The notes below the pieces were generated by a model that searched no databases, was not told the DNA's origin, and saw only the letters and a list, made by a program, of their open reading frames with translations. A stretch of 64,000 nt of DNA, taken from positions 29,396,702 to 29,460,701 of the forward strand of contig CM046309.1 in the NCBI GenBank assembly GCA_025267735.1, in the 5' to 3' direction. How positions within the stretch are numbered: position 1 is the stretch's first letter; every line of letters starts with the position of its first letter. This document shows positions 1 through 10,427 of this stretch, in pieces. The translations under genes and the position numbers were made by a program. This DNA is from Mactra quadrangularis. Its lineage: Eukaryota > Mollusca > Bivalvia > Venerida > Mactridae.

Positions 1-226
1 TTAATGCCGTAGCAACACACTGCTGTTAACCAACTCCTTAGCACATACTTTTGCCAGTGATTGACAACTGCCCTGCATAATTAAGAATCATTGGTAGGAG
101 GAAGAATGACCGCAGAAATAATTTCATGACCAATCTCCACGAAAGTTTGCCCCGCCCAGGAATTAAACCCACGACCCTAGATCAGTAGACTTGTGTGCTA
201 CCAACTGAGCTAGCCGGATGGCTCCC
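1..226 (-). mobile_element. tRNA-headed SINE (family 1), 3' part first
   Basis: On the minus strand the right end reads as a tRNA-like head, with an A box near TAGCTCAGTTGG and a B-box-like GGGTTTAATTCC. A body follows that recurs at least six more times in this window; its hallmark is CCAATGATTCTTAATTATG, followed by GCAGGGCAGTTGTC. The left end carries the family tail (GCCGTAGCAACACA on plus) and is cut by the window edge. It is a Pol III-type short retroposon and not a functional tRNA gene, because the anticodon arm is not tRNA-like. Confidence 0.85.
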
Positions 227-267
227 AGTTCTTGAAAAACAGACCTTAATTTGACAAATAATTTTTG

Positions 268-535
268 TTTTGTTGGATTTAAGGCCATAGAAACACATTG
301 TAAAGGTCATATAATGGCACTCTGTCCACCTACTCGCTGTTCTTGGAGAGGCTAAATCACTGCATTAAGCTGGTAATCAACTACTATGCACATATTTTTG
401 TCAGTGACTGATAACTGCCCTGCATAGTTAAGAATCATTGGTAGGAGGAAGAAAGGCTGTAGAAATAATTTCATGACCAAGCTCCACGAAAGTATGCTTC
501 ACCACGGAATAGAACCCATGACCCCTCGGGCCGGG
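268..535 (-). mobile_element. SINE family 1, head lost
   Basis: This is the same family as the copy at 1-226 and contains the tail, the body and the GGTAGGAGGAAG segment. It ends within the tRNA-like head (near GAACCCATGACCCCTCGG), so the A box is missing. It abuts an oppositely oriented fragment of the same family. Confidence 0.8.
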
Positions 536-592
536 CATACTTATGTGGAGCTTGGTAATGAAATCATTTCTAAGGTCTTTCACAATTAATAA
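536..592 (+). mobile_element. SINE family 1 fragment, inverted
   Basis: The piece containing ATGTGGAGCTTGGTAATGAAAT matches the SINE body in plus orientation, head to head with the preceding minus copy. Either one copy inserted into another or an inversion took place. Confidence 0.6.
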
Positions 593-2080
593 CACAAAGA
601 TTTGTTACAATATGAACTGAATGACAAATAATGTATTCTAAGAGCTGTTATTGTTAATCCATTTCATGAAATATTACACTGTATACTTACTTATGTAGGC
701 TATTCTATGTATTTAATGATAGGCTTACAGAATTTATAGTATGATAATATACATGATGTTCACATTATGTTCATGTAAACTTTTTTGATAGTTATTGTAT
801 CATAATAATGTTAAAGCAATAAATGATATATGAATAAATTGATTTGATTGACACAGATTGCTGTTCATATTACTATTTTCAATGTGTCCATGATTTAGAT
901 ATTTACATCTCCGGCTTTCTATGACTGCAACATCTTATTGTGAGAAATTAGGCAGAGATTTGACAAGAGTGGCTTAAGTATTGGCTATTCATAGATTATT
1001 TATATAATGTATGGTTGATGACTTAAAAATTGGAATATGTAGTTTTGCTTGGTTAGTAGTTTTCATGTGTTCTACATAACATCTGATAATGCTGCATAAT
1101 AAGTATTTACCATCACAGTTGAAAACTGGTAGCTTTTAGATAAGCTCATATTTTTTTAACAAACATGTTATTGGTATGTGTCATCAATATTGCAGCACAT
1201 TTTGCAACATCAAGTCTATAACATAAGGGAATGTGACTGAAAGGATAAAGATATGCAATTTTAATCAAGTGATGAAACGCATGTAATAGACTATATCCGG
1301 AATTCAAATATTTGGGTTTCCCTGTAGGTACAAACAAACTTTTACTATCACAATGAAAACATGTGTACATAAAACAATGAGATGTAATCCGTATTTCTTG
1401 TTTTTCATCAATCATGTGAAATTTTGTTTGTTTGTACTAACAGCATACGGACGGAAAACCCCACAAATTTGAGTTCCTAATTAAGTCTATTGAGTGACAT
1501 GTGCTTTAAGCTGGTGATACAAATTTCATATCATTCTTGTGTTACATTTGAGGGCGTAACGGAAAACTTTTGTAACTCCATTAAAAAATAAAGGAAGATA
1601 CATGACAAGAGTCGTCCATTAAGCCCTCGCATTGTTGTCATGCATTTGAATTGTTAATAAATTGTGCTTAAGCATTTTTCAACTTAAATTTTCACAAGCA
1701 CTGACCAGTTCAATAAGATGAAATAAAATAATCCCCTTAGTTAGAATGAGTTTATCTATATATTTCTATCATCAGGCTAAAAACTTGTGAATTTAGGAGA
1801 AGACTGATTTATGTAAACACCACAAGAATCAAAAATCATAAGAACGTATTCGTCATTCAAATTTTATTGAAGTTACTGTTACAGTTTTCTTATAAAATAT
1901 ACTACTGTATGTTTAAAAGAAGGCAGATATTCAACCAGCAACAATATAATACATATACAAACTAAGAAATCATATAAATAAAGTGTATATGTGTAAATAC
2001 TGGTAAACGATATCAGTTTTCCAAAATCTAGCAACATATCAGATTGATAATGAAAGAAAATGAGTCACAGCATTTGTTTA
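593..2080. other. AT-rich non-coding stretch
   Basis: I see no coding exon with consistent splice sites and no RNA gene. The stretch includes one diverged dispersed repeat at about 1195-1500, listed separately. Confidence 0.5.
1195..1500. repeat. Dispersed repeat, unclassified (copy 1)
   Basis: The phrase GACTATATCCGGAATTCAAA (1291-1310) and the later GGAAAACCCCACAAATTTGA recur, diverged, at about 41040-41230, 43230-43480 and 17140-17420. No terminal repeats or coding capacity were seen, so the class is unknown. Confidence 0.4.
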
Positions 2081-2360
2081 GTTATTATCCGGACAAAGTT
2101 TTCCCATATGATCTCCCAGTGACCTTGACCTTTGACCCTAGGGCTCAAAACCTATGGAGCACATCTGAGACAAAAAGGTTATTTACACATAAAATTTGGT
2201 GAACCTATGCACAGCCGTGTTGAGTTGTAGTCCAGACAAAGTTTTCACAAATGATCTCACCTTGAACTTAGACACTAGGGCCTAAAAATCTACAGAACAC
2301 ATCCTTGACCCAAGAGCTATTCACACATAAAATTTTTGGTGAAACTAGGTACATATCTAG
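2081..2360. repeat. Two diverged tandem units of a dispersed repeat
   Basis: Two units of roughly 130 bp share the pattern GACAAAGTTTTC, then ATGATCTC, a TGACCTTGACC-like segment, CTAGGGC, and CACACATAAAATTT followed by GGTGAA. A third partial unit (CCCAGACAAGC) begins near 2371. The first unit contains TGACCTTGACCTTTGACCC at 2120-2138, which resembles nuclear-receptor half-sites in DR1 spacing. Confidence 0.6.
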
Positions 2361-3050
2361 TTGAGTTACTGCCCAGACAAGCAATTAGGGACTTCAGTCA
2401 GTTATCTTTCCCTGATAAAATCTGAAGCAATCCAATTGGTTAGTAGGTCCTTACAGTTGGAAGCCTCGGATTTTATCATTGAATTCCCATGTGAGGGTTA
2501 CAAAATATTTCATCTAATATCTTCCTTGTTAATGAAGATATTAACAGAAGTGAAGGAATTTATAGTTCTTTAACTTAGAAATAATTAGCTTGAATTTCAA
2601 ACAAATTAAATGATATACAAAAAAGGTTATTTAAGATTAAATAACATTGAAAAGAAACGGTAAAATCCGAGTAATCCAACTAATTTGACCTACCTATTTT
2701 GAAGAGTATACAAGCTAGGGGAAATAACTTACTTAAGTCCTTCATTGAGAACAATTTGACAAACAGACAGACAACATACTAACATTATACAATCCATTTT
2801 AAATAAGGATATAATTATAACCTTAAAATATATATATATACAGAGGGAACAATGTAAAACAAGTTCAAGCAGATTTGTGTAGACTTATAGTAGAATTTTT
2901 AAATTAGTTTTTAAACCTAGCATGTAATCATAATTGTTATATGAATATTATAGCCAGATAACAAATACCACTGAATCATCTTTCTTGTGGGTCCTCATCA
3001 TGGTCCTTGAAAATTTTGTAATTGAGATTTCAAGGACCATGTAAACAACA
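2361..3050. other. Non-coding; contains a 13-bp-stem hairpin at 3000-3040
   Basis: No gene was recognised. ATGGTCCTTGAAA (3000-3012) pairs perfectly with TTTCAAGGACCAT (3028-3040) across a 15 nt loop, next to the left end of the MITE that follows. Confidence 0.5.
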
Positions 3051-3052
3051 TA

Positions 3053-3304
3053 CACTGGGGTCCAAAAATGTCTTGACACATGTTCAGAGTGATGTCTAGG
3101 AATGTACTGAGATAAATTTACATTATGTTGTTAATTTCACAACTAGTATCAATAGTAACAAGAACTCACAATTGTATTCTTTCATTGTGTTTCCCTTTCT
3201 GTCAAAACATAGTTATAATGCCATATGACCTTATTGCATAATTATTCAATTCTCTACAAAAATATATAGAAATATATGTGAAAAGAAACTTTTGGACCCC
3301 AGTG
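3053..3304. mobile_element. MITE with Tc1/mariner-like inverted termini
   Basis: ACACTGGGGTCCAAAAA (3052-3068) is repeated in inverse at 3289-3305 with 16 of 17 matches. A TA precedes the left end, and the right flank reads TT, consistent with a decayed TA target duplication. The termini start CACTGGGG as in Tc1-type elements. The 252 bp interior has no ORF, so it is non-autonomous. Confidence 0.75.
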
Positions 3305-3417
3305 TTCTTGTTTAGTGTAAATTATATCATAAACATACATAAACAATTGACTGTACAAAGACCCTCCTATAATATTTGAACAATTTTCTAAGAAAAAATG
3401 ACTAAGACCCATCCTAA

Positions 3418-3453
3418 TAGCTCACCTAGACCACTTTGTGCTCAGGTGAGCTA
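3418..3453. repeat. Terminal-type hairpin, 10 bp stem
   Basis: TAGCTCACCT (3418-3427) pairs perfectly with AGGTGAGCTA (3444-3453) over a 16 nt loop containing CTTTGTG. The design of short stem, CTTTGT loop and trailing AT-rich sequence resembles the end of the pearl-like element at 62214-62244. Confidence 0.5.
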
Positions 3454-3519
3454 ATAACAACTAGCCTGACTAAATACAAAAAGGGCTGTCAATAGAGACA
3501 GCATGCTGGACTAAGTTAG

Positions 3520-3900
3520 TATTTATTACATGAGATGTGGTTGATGATTTGATGATAAGGAACATATATATTTGAGAATGATACCTTAAGGAATAAAGAA
3601 GTCAAAATATAAAAATAATGTTTATCTTAAAAGAAAATTTTGAATTCACAGATGACAATTTTGAAAAAAAAATGTGCGTCATGAACCTTGTCACATAAAA
3701 TGCAGTTGACAATAAGAAACATATTTGAAGTTGATATCTATATATTTTTTAAAAAAAACCTCTAAGTTCAAGGGGAGATAATTCTGAAAAAAGTATTTGG
3801 GGTTATGAACTTTGTCACATGAGATGTGATTGATAATAAGGAACATACATTTTAAGTTTGAAGTTGATACCTAAAGTAATAAAAAGTTATAGCAAAAAAT
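3520..3900. repeat. Tandem repeat, about three units
   Basis: A segment with GTCACATGAGATGTGATTGA, then AATAAGGAACATA and GAAGTTGATACC, followed by an A/T tract and AAGTTCA, occurs near 3528, 3690 and 3815. Spacing is about 125-160 bp and the units are diverged. This is consistent with the internal repeats of a decayed non-autonomous element. Confidence 0.6.
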
Positions 3901-6590
3901 ATTTTAGTGCACAAAAACTTTAATCAGAAATAAGGATGTGGACGCTAGGGTTAGGAGAGCTCTCCATTTACTGCGTTTTCACAATGACCTTAGACAATAG
4001 CTATAATTTAGATATCATATAGTCAGGGAGTTGAAAAATGGATTCATCTATCCCAAGTCAACAAGAACAACTTTTAACATTGATATTGAAAGCTATAGAT
4101 ATTATTTATCACATAAACACTGGAAGACACTTCAAATTCTTTCAGTAAGTTAAATATAACTCAAATTCTTTGTCTTTCAAGTAGATCTGACAGTAAAACA
4201 TACATATTCTTCACTTAGATTTTTGTTTCCTGATAAACACACATATATATCAGCCAATCAGAGGTCCTGTTAAGATCCTGTTCCATCTAGTATCAGGTTT
4301 TATTTTAAAAATTGTTATGTGTATGCTAAAATAGCCACTTGTATATCTTTTAAATATGTGAAGAATTGAGCTTTAGTCAAGTAGATTCTATCTTCACTAA
4401 TAATAAGTAATAAAGTCATAAGTTAATCATAATGTTGTTGTTGTTGTCACAATTTGAATACACCATTGTCCTTCAATTATCACTAATCAAACGTTTAAGC
4501 ACCAATTTCTTGGACCTGAAAATATGTATAAACATATAAAATAAGCTACACAATTATTGAAAGATATACAGGGCTCTCCTAAAGTTCATGAATGAATGCA
4601 ATTGTGAGGAAACTGATATTGAGTACCACAATTATTTTAACAATAGTTTAAGCTTATTCATGAAAAATATAGTTTGCATAATATCATCGTGATAAGCTAT
4701 TGAATGCTGATCTTGGGTGTACTCAGATGACCTTTTTATGTATCAATAATTCATGCGAATCAGTGTATTTCAAAATCGGACCTTTTCCATGGACTTATAG
4801 AGAGTACTTTACACTGAAAGATAAAACAGCTCAGAACCAGAAAAAAGCTTACAATTTGTGTTTTTGTGTCTTTGAATTTCAATTGTGTACAATGACAGGG
4901 TCAATACTCAATACATAAATTAAGTACAGAGGTAACATAGCTCATTAAAAATGTGCAGACGATTCAGAGTAAACAGTTGCGACACAAGGGGCTAATGTTG
5001 GTATATTCAGCCAAGAAATATCATAGTCATTTCATACACTTTTTAACCTCTCCCACTTATAGTCTGCAGCACGAATTTGATCAAAACAAGAGTTTGTGAA
5101 CTTGCTGAAGTTAAAATGACTATATACCCTGAATGAGAAAGGCTTGAACCTTGGACTAAAACACAGTGCTATGTTATTTCATAATTTAGCAATCTTAACA
5201 ACATAATCATGGATCTGTTAGGATTAACAAAGTTTCATATATAAGGGCCTATTATTTGAGCTATGGAACTATATATAGTGTTTTTAATTCAGACGGTAAA
5301 AGCTTACCTATGTTCTAAGTCCATAATGTATACCATAGTACTGTATTTTATTGCATACCATTGCAAAGTCTCAATATACCAATATTGTAATCTAATACCT
5401 AGAATATATTAATAAAACATTCAAATAAAATATAACATTAACAAAATATGTCATCCAAATTACTTTTACACTTGCATAAATTATTTACAGAAGGGGATGT
5501 TGTTGAGTGGTTATGATGTTGAACTGGTAATTATTGGGTGCAAGTAATTGGAATGCAAAGTGATTAATTGAAGTTGTAAGAACTTGTTACACAATCAAAC
5601 TGAAATTAAGTATCATAAACTAATCATACTGCCTGCAGTTACAATCAAAGTATTGAAATACAGAAAGATTTTTGTGCACATAGAACCTAACAAATCAATA
5701 CAAATGATTACTCTTTACACATCAGATTCAAGTATGAATTGAGCAGCGCAAAGTTAACACCTGTCATTGAGACTGGAACAAGGCGTGTCAGTTGTAAGTG
5801 GCAGTACTTTTATTGCCTACAAATTGATAGTGTGGTTAATCAGAGACACATGCATCACTCCGCAGGTTAAACTAGCCAGGCATTGAAATTGTCGGTAACT
5901 TGAGCCTTTTGGCCAAATTGCCAAAAATCTAATAATCTAACAATTGACACTTGATATCTTAGACAACATGAGACAACTTATAATTTCATTAAAATCAGTC
6001 CATGGATAATAGAAAAACAGTTCATGATGATGCAAAATTGCTCATGAAAAACGGAAATAGTCCAAGTAAAATTGCTCTAGTGAAACAAGGTGCACATCCA
6101 TGTTCATTTTCATCCAAATGTGATCATGGACTTTGTATTTTCATTTGAGGTTTGAAAATGTCTGTAACAATTTTGACATCTGGAACCAATAGTGCCCCTT
6201 GATCTTAATCCTTAGCAAACATATCTACATATAATTAGATTTTAAAAATTAAAAACAAATTGACATACCTGATATTTACTGAGATATTAACTATGTTCTT
6301 ATTATCAGTCTGCTATGACTTTTGTCTTGATCTGTAATATACAATAATGAATATCAAATAATAAGGTCTAAAGCATGTAACATGTTGTAAAATACATTGT
6401 AGAATATTATTCCTCATTTGCATAACCCTTCTAAATTTAATATGATGTCATCCAGTTCATAAATCGCATATTGACTGATCATCCAGACCATAGTTCTTAT
6501 CTATATTGACTGCTTATGATATGTCACCAAGTCTATAAATTGCATACAGATTAGCTACTAAGTGATTTGACTATTTAAATATTTCATAAA
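3901..6590. other. Non-coding stretch, nothing recognised
   Basis: The region is AT-rich. It has short open frames only, none with coding-like composition or paired splice sites. No tRNA, SINE or inverted-repeat element was recognised. Confidence 0.45.
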
Positions 6591-6595
6591 GTTCA

Positions 6596-6739
6596 TGTCA
6601 CGGCACTTACCTGTTCACATTATGGCTAGAAGGATATGTAAGCGGCCGGATAGCTCAGTCGGGAGAGCACTCGCCCTGTAAGCGAGGGGTCCTGGGTTCG
6701 AGTCCCGGCCAGGCTGCATATTTTTCTTACCCTGTGACA
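6596..6739 (+). repeat. LTR1 of the TRIM
   Basis: 144 bp, TG...CA ends. It carries a tRNA-like body at 6644-6716 preceded by about 48 bp of LTR-specific sequence. Confidence 0.9.
6644..6716 (+). tRNA. tRNA-Thr(TGT)-like sequence inside LTR1
   Basis: It folds as a cloverleaf: acceptor 6644-6650/6709-6715, D arm GCTC/GAGC, anticodon stem CTCGC/GCGAG (5 bp, perfect), loop CCTGTAA, T arm CTGGG/CCCGG. The A box (TAGCTCAGTCGG) and B box (GGTTCGAGTCC) fit the Pol III consensus. Oddities are C instead of U at position 33, a G-A mismatch and an A-C mismatch in the acceptor stem, and a G-U first pair. It is therefore more likely a Pol III promoter module or relic of the LTR than a working tRNA. Confidence 0.7.
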
Positions 6740-6741
6740 TT

Positions 6742-6759
6742 TGGCGCCCAACGTGGGGC
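6742..6759 (+). other. Primer-binding site, tRNA-Lys type
   Basis: TGGCGCCCAACGTGGGGC is the 18-nt complement of the 3' end of animal tRNA-Lys (the Lys1,2 type), two bases downstream of LTR1. It would prime reverse transcription. Its priming tRNA differs from the tRNA-like sequence in the LTR. Confidence 0.85.
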
Positions 6760-6866
6760 CGTGACAATTACTTGGTCAGTTGAGAAACGCTTGTAAAAAA
6801 ATAAATGCTCCTTAAACGGCCTGGAATTCTGAAATTCGAGACGAATTTCCAGTTCGTGGGGGAGTA

Positions 6867-7010
6867 TGTCACGGCACTTACCTGTTCACATTATGGGTAG
6901 AAGGATATGTAAGCGGCCGGATAGCTCAGTCGGGAGAGCACTCGCCCTGTAAGCGAGGGGTCCCGGGTTCGAGTCCCGGTCAGGCTGCATATTTTTCTAT
7001 CCCTGTGACA
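6867..7010 (+). repeat. LTR2 of the TRIM
   Basis: 144 bp, identical to LTR1 except for five substitutions. Two of the substitutions fall in tRNA stems and give better pairing than in LTR1. Confidence 0.9.
6915..6987 (+). tRNA. tRNA-Thr(TGT)-like sequence inside LTR2
   Basis: Same fold as the LTR1 copy, but the T stem is a perfect CCGGG/CCCGG and the last acceptor pair is A-U. Only the one G-A acceptor mismatch remains. A and B boxes are intact and the anticodon loop is again CCTGTAA. Confidence 0.7.
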
Positions 7011-7014
7011 TTCA

Positions 7015-7617
7015 GAGCTAGTAAAATTAAATATTTAATTTCTTTAACAACATTGGAATATTAAAATAACTTGATTTTTTCGCTGCATTGTTAAACAAAT
7101 GAATTATTATTTGACAGCAGACTGTTCATAACAACAACAAAATGGATTTAGATTTGATATTATATAACAAATAAAACATGGTCTTGATGGGCAATATGGA
7201 GGTTTACAGACTAGTTGGTCAGACCTTGGAAGCCCTCAGGGCCAAGCTTAATTTGTTATGTAGCAGTGAGCTGTATTTCTAATATTAATCATGTGTGATA
7301 ATGTACCTTGTACAGTTGTATCTTGTGTTTACAGGACTAAACAAACTTACATACTCAACCCCTATTTCTCTTCTCTGTGTATTTCCAGCTCCCAGGACCC
7401 TCATATGCAAAATTAGTCATTTTGAAGCATCAACTCTCTCATAAACTCTGCCCTGATTCTGAATTCTAAAAATAAGACTTATCATTAAGTACAGTGAAAG
7501 TTTGAAAGCACATAGATTGGGTATAAAGTTAAACTGGCACCTATTGCTTTATATATTTTTCAAGAAGCCAGTAGAAACTAGTAACTTTTAATTGGACTTC
7601 ACTTTGTATTAAACACA
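7015..7617. other. Non-coding, nothing recognised
   Basis: No gene, repeat family or paired splice sites that I trust. A short minus-strand frame near 7385-7470 follows a splice-acceptor-like TAG but stops after about 20 codons. Confidence 0.4.
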
Positions 7618-7792
7618 TATTAAGGTCATATAAACTATGGACAGCTCTACCCACATTTCCTGGACACTTTTCTATCACCAGTACTAACTTACCCAACCAC
7701 GAGGCCGACAACTCATATAGGGTATGACCGACCGTGACTGGGTTTGAACCCGCAATCTCCGGGGTCAGACTCAGACATGCTAACCACCATGG
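7618..7792 (-). mobile_element. SINE family 2, diverged and partial
   Basis: The order AGGTCATATAAAC, TTTCCTGGACAC, CTATCACCAGTACTAACTTAC and a tRNA-type B-box segment (GGGTTTGAACCC) parallels the copies at 45310 and 53990. The tRNA-like head is at the right end, so it reads on the minus strand. Confidence 0.65.
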
Positions 7793-8239
7793 ATAAAAAT
7801 AGTAACTAACAAAGATTTGGTCCGTATATGAATCTCATTTACCCGGAATCATTTTGGACATATATTTGATTACCTGTTTCAGTCGCCAGGGTAGGCAGTT
7901 TTTTGACAATAAATTATTTCTTCACAAAATTTATGTTCTATGGAACCTTTATACAGGATCCTTCGTAGTTCTAACTGTATTTATGTTTAATGTAGCGTCG
8001 ACTGGTCGCATAAGATTATCATTACAATAAGGGCGAAATAACGGGAGGACGAAGCCATAACAGTATGATAACTTCGGATCGAACAGCAATATGGGCTAAG
8101 TTTTGTACAAAGTAAATAAAAACTTGTTTGCAATCATGTAATTCTTGAACAGTTATGGCAATCAATTCGTTCAATGATGTAAGATGGATTGAATCGATCT
8201 GGTAGTTTAAATCAAAGCCGAAAAATAGAGACACAGATC
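7793..8239. other. Non-coding, nothing recognised
   Basis: A 70-codon minus-strand open frame at 8022-8234 has no recognisable family and no clear splice context, so I do not call it. Confidence 0.4.
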
Positions 8240-8520
8240 TTCGTCTTACCTGTCATCTAACCTTTTCGACGCAGTTTATCAGATATATAACCTATAGTAT
8301 AAAGCATCCCAATGCATTCTTTATCGTCCGCCCATCTCTCAAATTGGTTTCATATCGTTTTAGTATAAACCAATTGTCTTCATTTGGCACTACGTAACTG
8401 TCTTCTTTAATCGACGTCCATTTTGTAAACAATACGGCGCGCGCGCATTCCCGCCCTGGGGAAAACATGGGAATCCCCGCAATGGTTTGTGGGTAAATGT
8501 CATCAAGGCCGAGCTAATTT
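8240..8520 (-). promoter_or_regulatory. CpG-rich block with a minus-strand splice donor; possible first exon and promoter
   Basis: The run CGGCGCGCGCGCATTCCCGCC at about 8436-8456 stands out from the AT-rich surroundings. On the minus strand a strong donor (GATGACAG followed by GTAAGA) lies near 8248. The frames in between contain only short upstream-type ORFs, so any exon here would be 5' UTR. This block sits where downstream TUBGCP2 exons would be expected, so it might mark a separate gene running left. Confidence 0.3.
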
Positions 8521-9046
8521 TAGAATCTATACCGTCTGTCACGCAGTAGAATTTGGGGTCATAAAACACTTATTTTCTGCTAAACTGACTTTCATATTGA
8601 TCAAATACATTGTTCAACGCGCTTAGAATTATTATGTGCATACGTTCGTGAAAAATAGTTGGTTTTGATGACGATTTAACAAAAAAAATGCATTTTCGTA
8701 ATGGGGTGAACGTGTGCCTTTAAGAGGGGTGGCCGTTAGGAGGGGTGGAACTGTATAGAGAATTATCAAGAAAAAAGTATAAAATTTGTATGAATTCTTT
8801 AAACATGGAAATGAATGATTTTACATACATTCAATCTTATAATTTCTAAAACAAAATCCGTTTTTTTACTAAGACATACAATACTTTTGTTAATTATTGA
8901 TAGGAGTCTATATTGTGTTACAATTAAATTGTTTTGAATAATTATGACAGTTAAAGTAACCAATGGTGTAATTGTTTAAGATATTTTATTCAGCACAGGC
9001 TTCTATTCAGACATAAAATGATCTTAAGAAAGGAAACTAAACTTAC

Positions 9047-10175
9047 TTCTTTGATTTTAAGTCATCATATTTGGCAAGAAATTCAATTGGTGTTTTTGAT
9101 GATTCAGCTATTTTTCGTTTTGCTTGATTTGCAGAAACCTGAAATATCAGAGGATGTACAAACAATTGTAGTTTAAAAGAAGAAACCACACATCTATTTA
9201 AGCAAAAAAAAAATATTCTATACCTTTAAGATTTTTTATCAAATATTTATAACTTGATGAGGTATTTTTTTTTTAAATTGAAGTGCTTCTGACACCTTCA
9301 CTTTATATTACACAATTCTGATATAGTTTAAAGAATATTACAATGTATAAATCTGTCTTACATCAAATTGAAGCAAGTTAGATATCCTATTGGAAAGTAT
9401 AAGATATAAGCAATTGGATTGTAACATTGATGCAATAAAAGTAAAATAAGAATATCACAGACAAGCAGATCTGGTGCTAATTTTTATACCTAAAATGGTA
9501 CAGTTTTGAACAATAGTGAATACAGGTACAAATGATACTAGCAAAATAAAGTTTGTTCCATTAATTTGGTCTTACATTTGTGGTTACATATGGAGTGGTA
9601 TTCTTTAATAACATTTCTGTATAAACTTCTGCACCAACAGTATCAGTCCCTCGAACACTACAAGATATCAGAAAAAACAATAATAATTAAGTAATAAATC
9701 AGCATTGTAAAAAAGTTACACACACAATTTCATGCCAATTCACATTTTAATGACTTCAAATTCTATTTGAGTAAATACCATCTGGGTGTATGTTTTCCAG
9801 CTTTTGCTGTAATGACAATGTACATTAATATTTCTTTGGAAACAAATGGAACATCAAGATCACAATTCTGCATAAATAAAACAACTGATGCTATCCAGAA
9901 ATTCTACTTGATGTTTCAAAACACAAGAAATCTGAGACATTCCACAATAGACTGCATAATTTGCTAATACATAACGTCAATTGAAATCCTAAACCAACTA
10001 AATTTTGATTACTATCAATCAATTGCCCACCACTAGTAGCAGGATACTAAATTAACAAATTATATTTGGACTAATGAAAATTGAATTGTTAACTCAATGA
10101 ATCAACACTTTTCACAACTTACTTCAGTTGATCCATGAGGGCACTGACATGGTGATGAATTTTGAACTCACTCAT
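9047..10175 (-). CDS. TUBGCP2: TUBGCP2, first three coding exons (gamma-tubulin complex component 2), partial
   Basis: GCP2 is a core subunit of the gamma-tubulin small and ring complexes that nucleate microtubules at centrosomes and basal bodies. Coding exons on the minus strand are 10175-10123 (start ATG at 10175-10173), 9657-9576 and 9138-9047. Each has GT/AG borders, and the intron phases (2, 0, 2) join without a break. The 75 codons start MSEFKIHHHV and contain KNTTPYVTTNVSA and EFLAKYDDLKSK, the characteristic N-terminal extension of GCP2 ahead of its gamma-tubulin-ring domains. The last exon ends at a strong donor (AA then GTAAGT). Reading on would stop one codon later, with AATAAA 60 bp beyond, so a short retained-intron form is conceivable. 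I found no further exon to the left, although the family is about 900 residues long. Either the next intron exceeds 9 kb or the locus is truncated. Confidence 0.85.
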
Positions 10176-10427
10176 CTTGCCTTTAATGTCTACAAATCTG
10201 AAGTAAGAGAATCTGTATAAATGAAACATTCTAATATGGATAAGTAATGAAAGTTGTGTGTTCAATTCTAAATACTAGCCATCTAAGAGCTTTTTTTGGC
10301 TAGATCATTTCTAATATACATTCGAAGAGACCATTATATTTTAGGTGTAGGTTATGATTTAAGCCTCTGAAATCCTAGATTCCGAGGCAACATTACCAAT
10401 CCAAACCTCCATCAACAGCCCAAGGTA

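Larger units (their letters stand above)
6596..7010 (+). mobile_element. TRIM (miniature LTR element) with tRNA-like sequence in each LTR
   Basis: The element is 415 bp. Two 144 bp direct repeats, both starting TGTCACGG and ending GTGACA (TG...CA rule), flank a 127 bp interior. TTCA precedes and follows it (6592-6595, 7011-7014), a likely 4 bp target duplication. The interior opens two bases after LTR1 with a primer-binding site at 6742-6759 that matches the 3' end of tRNA-Lys. It closes with a purine-rich GGGGGAG (6858-6864) just before LTR2. The interior also holds a perfect 8 bp stem with a 3 nt loop at 6831-6849. There is no ORF. The LTRs differ at 5 of 144 positions, so insertion is fairly recent. 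TRIMs are known from plants, and a family has been reported from bivalves; whether this is that family needs a sequence comparison. Confidence 0.92.

Noticed and set aside
150..226. tRNA gene on the minus strand (also in the other SINE heads)
   Set aside because: A and B boxes are present but the anticodon arm does not form, and the sequence is followed by the conserved SINE body.
8022..8234. 70-codon minus-strand frame beginning MSLFFGFDLNYQ
   Set aside because: No family resemblance, and it does not match the expected continuation of TUBGCP2.
9043..9138. Reading the third TUBGCP2 exon to the TAA at 9043-9045 as the true protein end
   Set aside because: The family continues after KSK, and a consensus donor GTAAGT overlaps the stop, so splicing is the better reading. 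A retained-intron form is noted only as a possibility.
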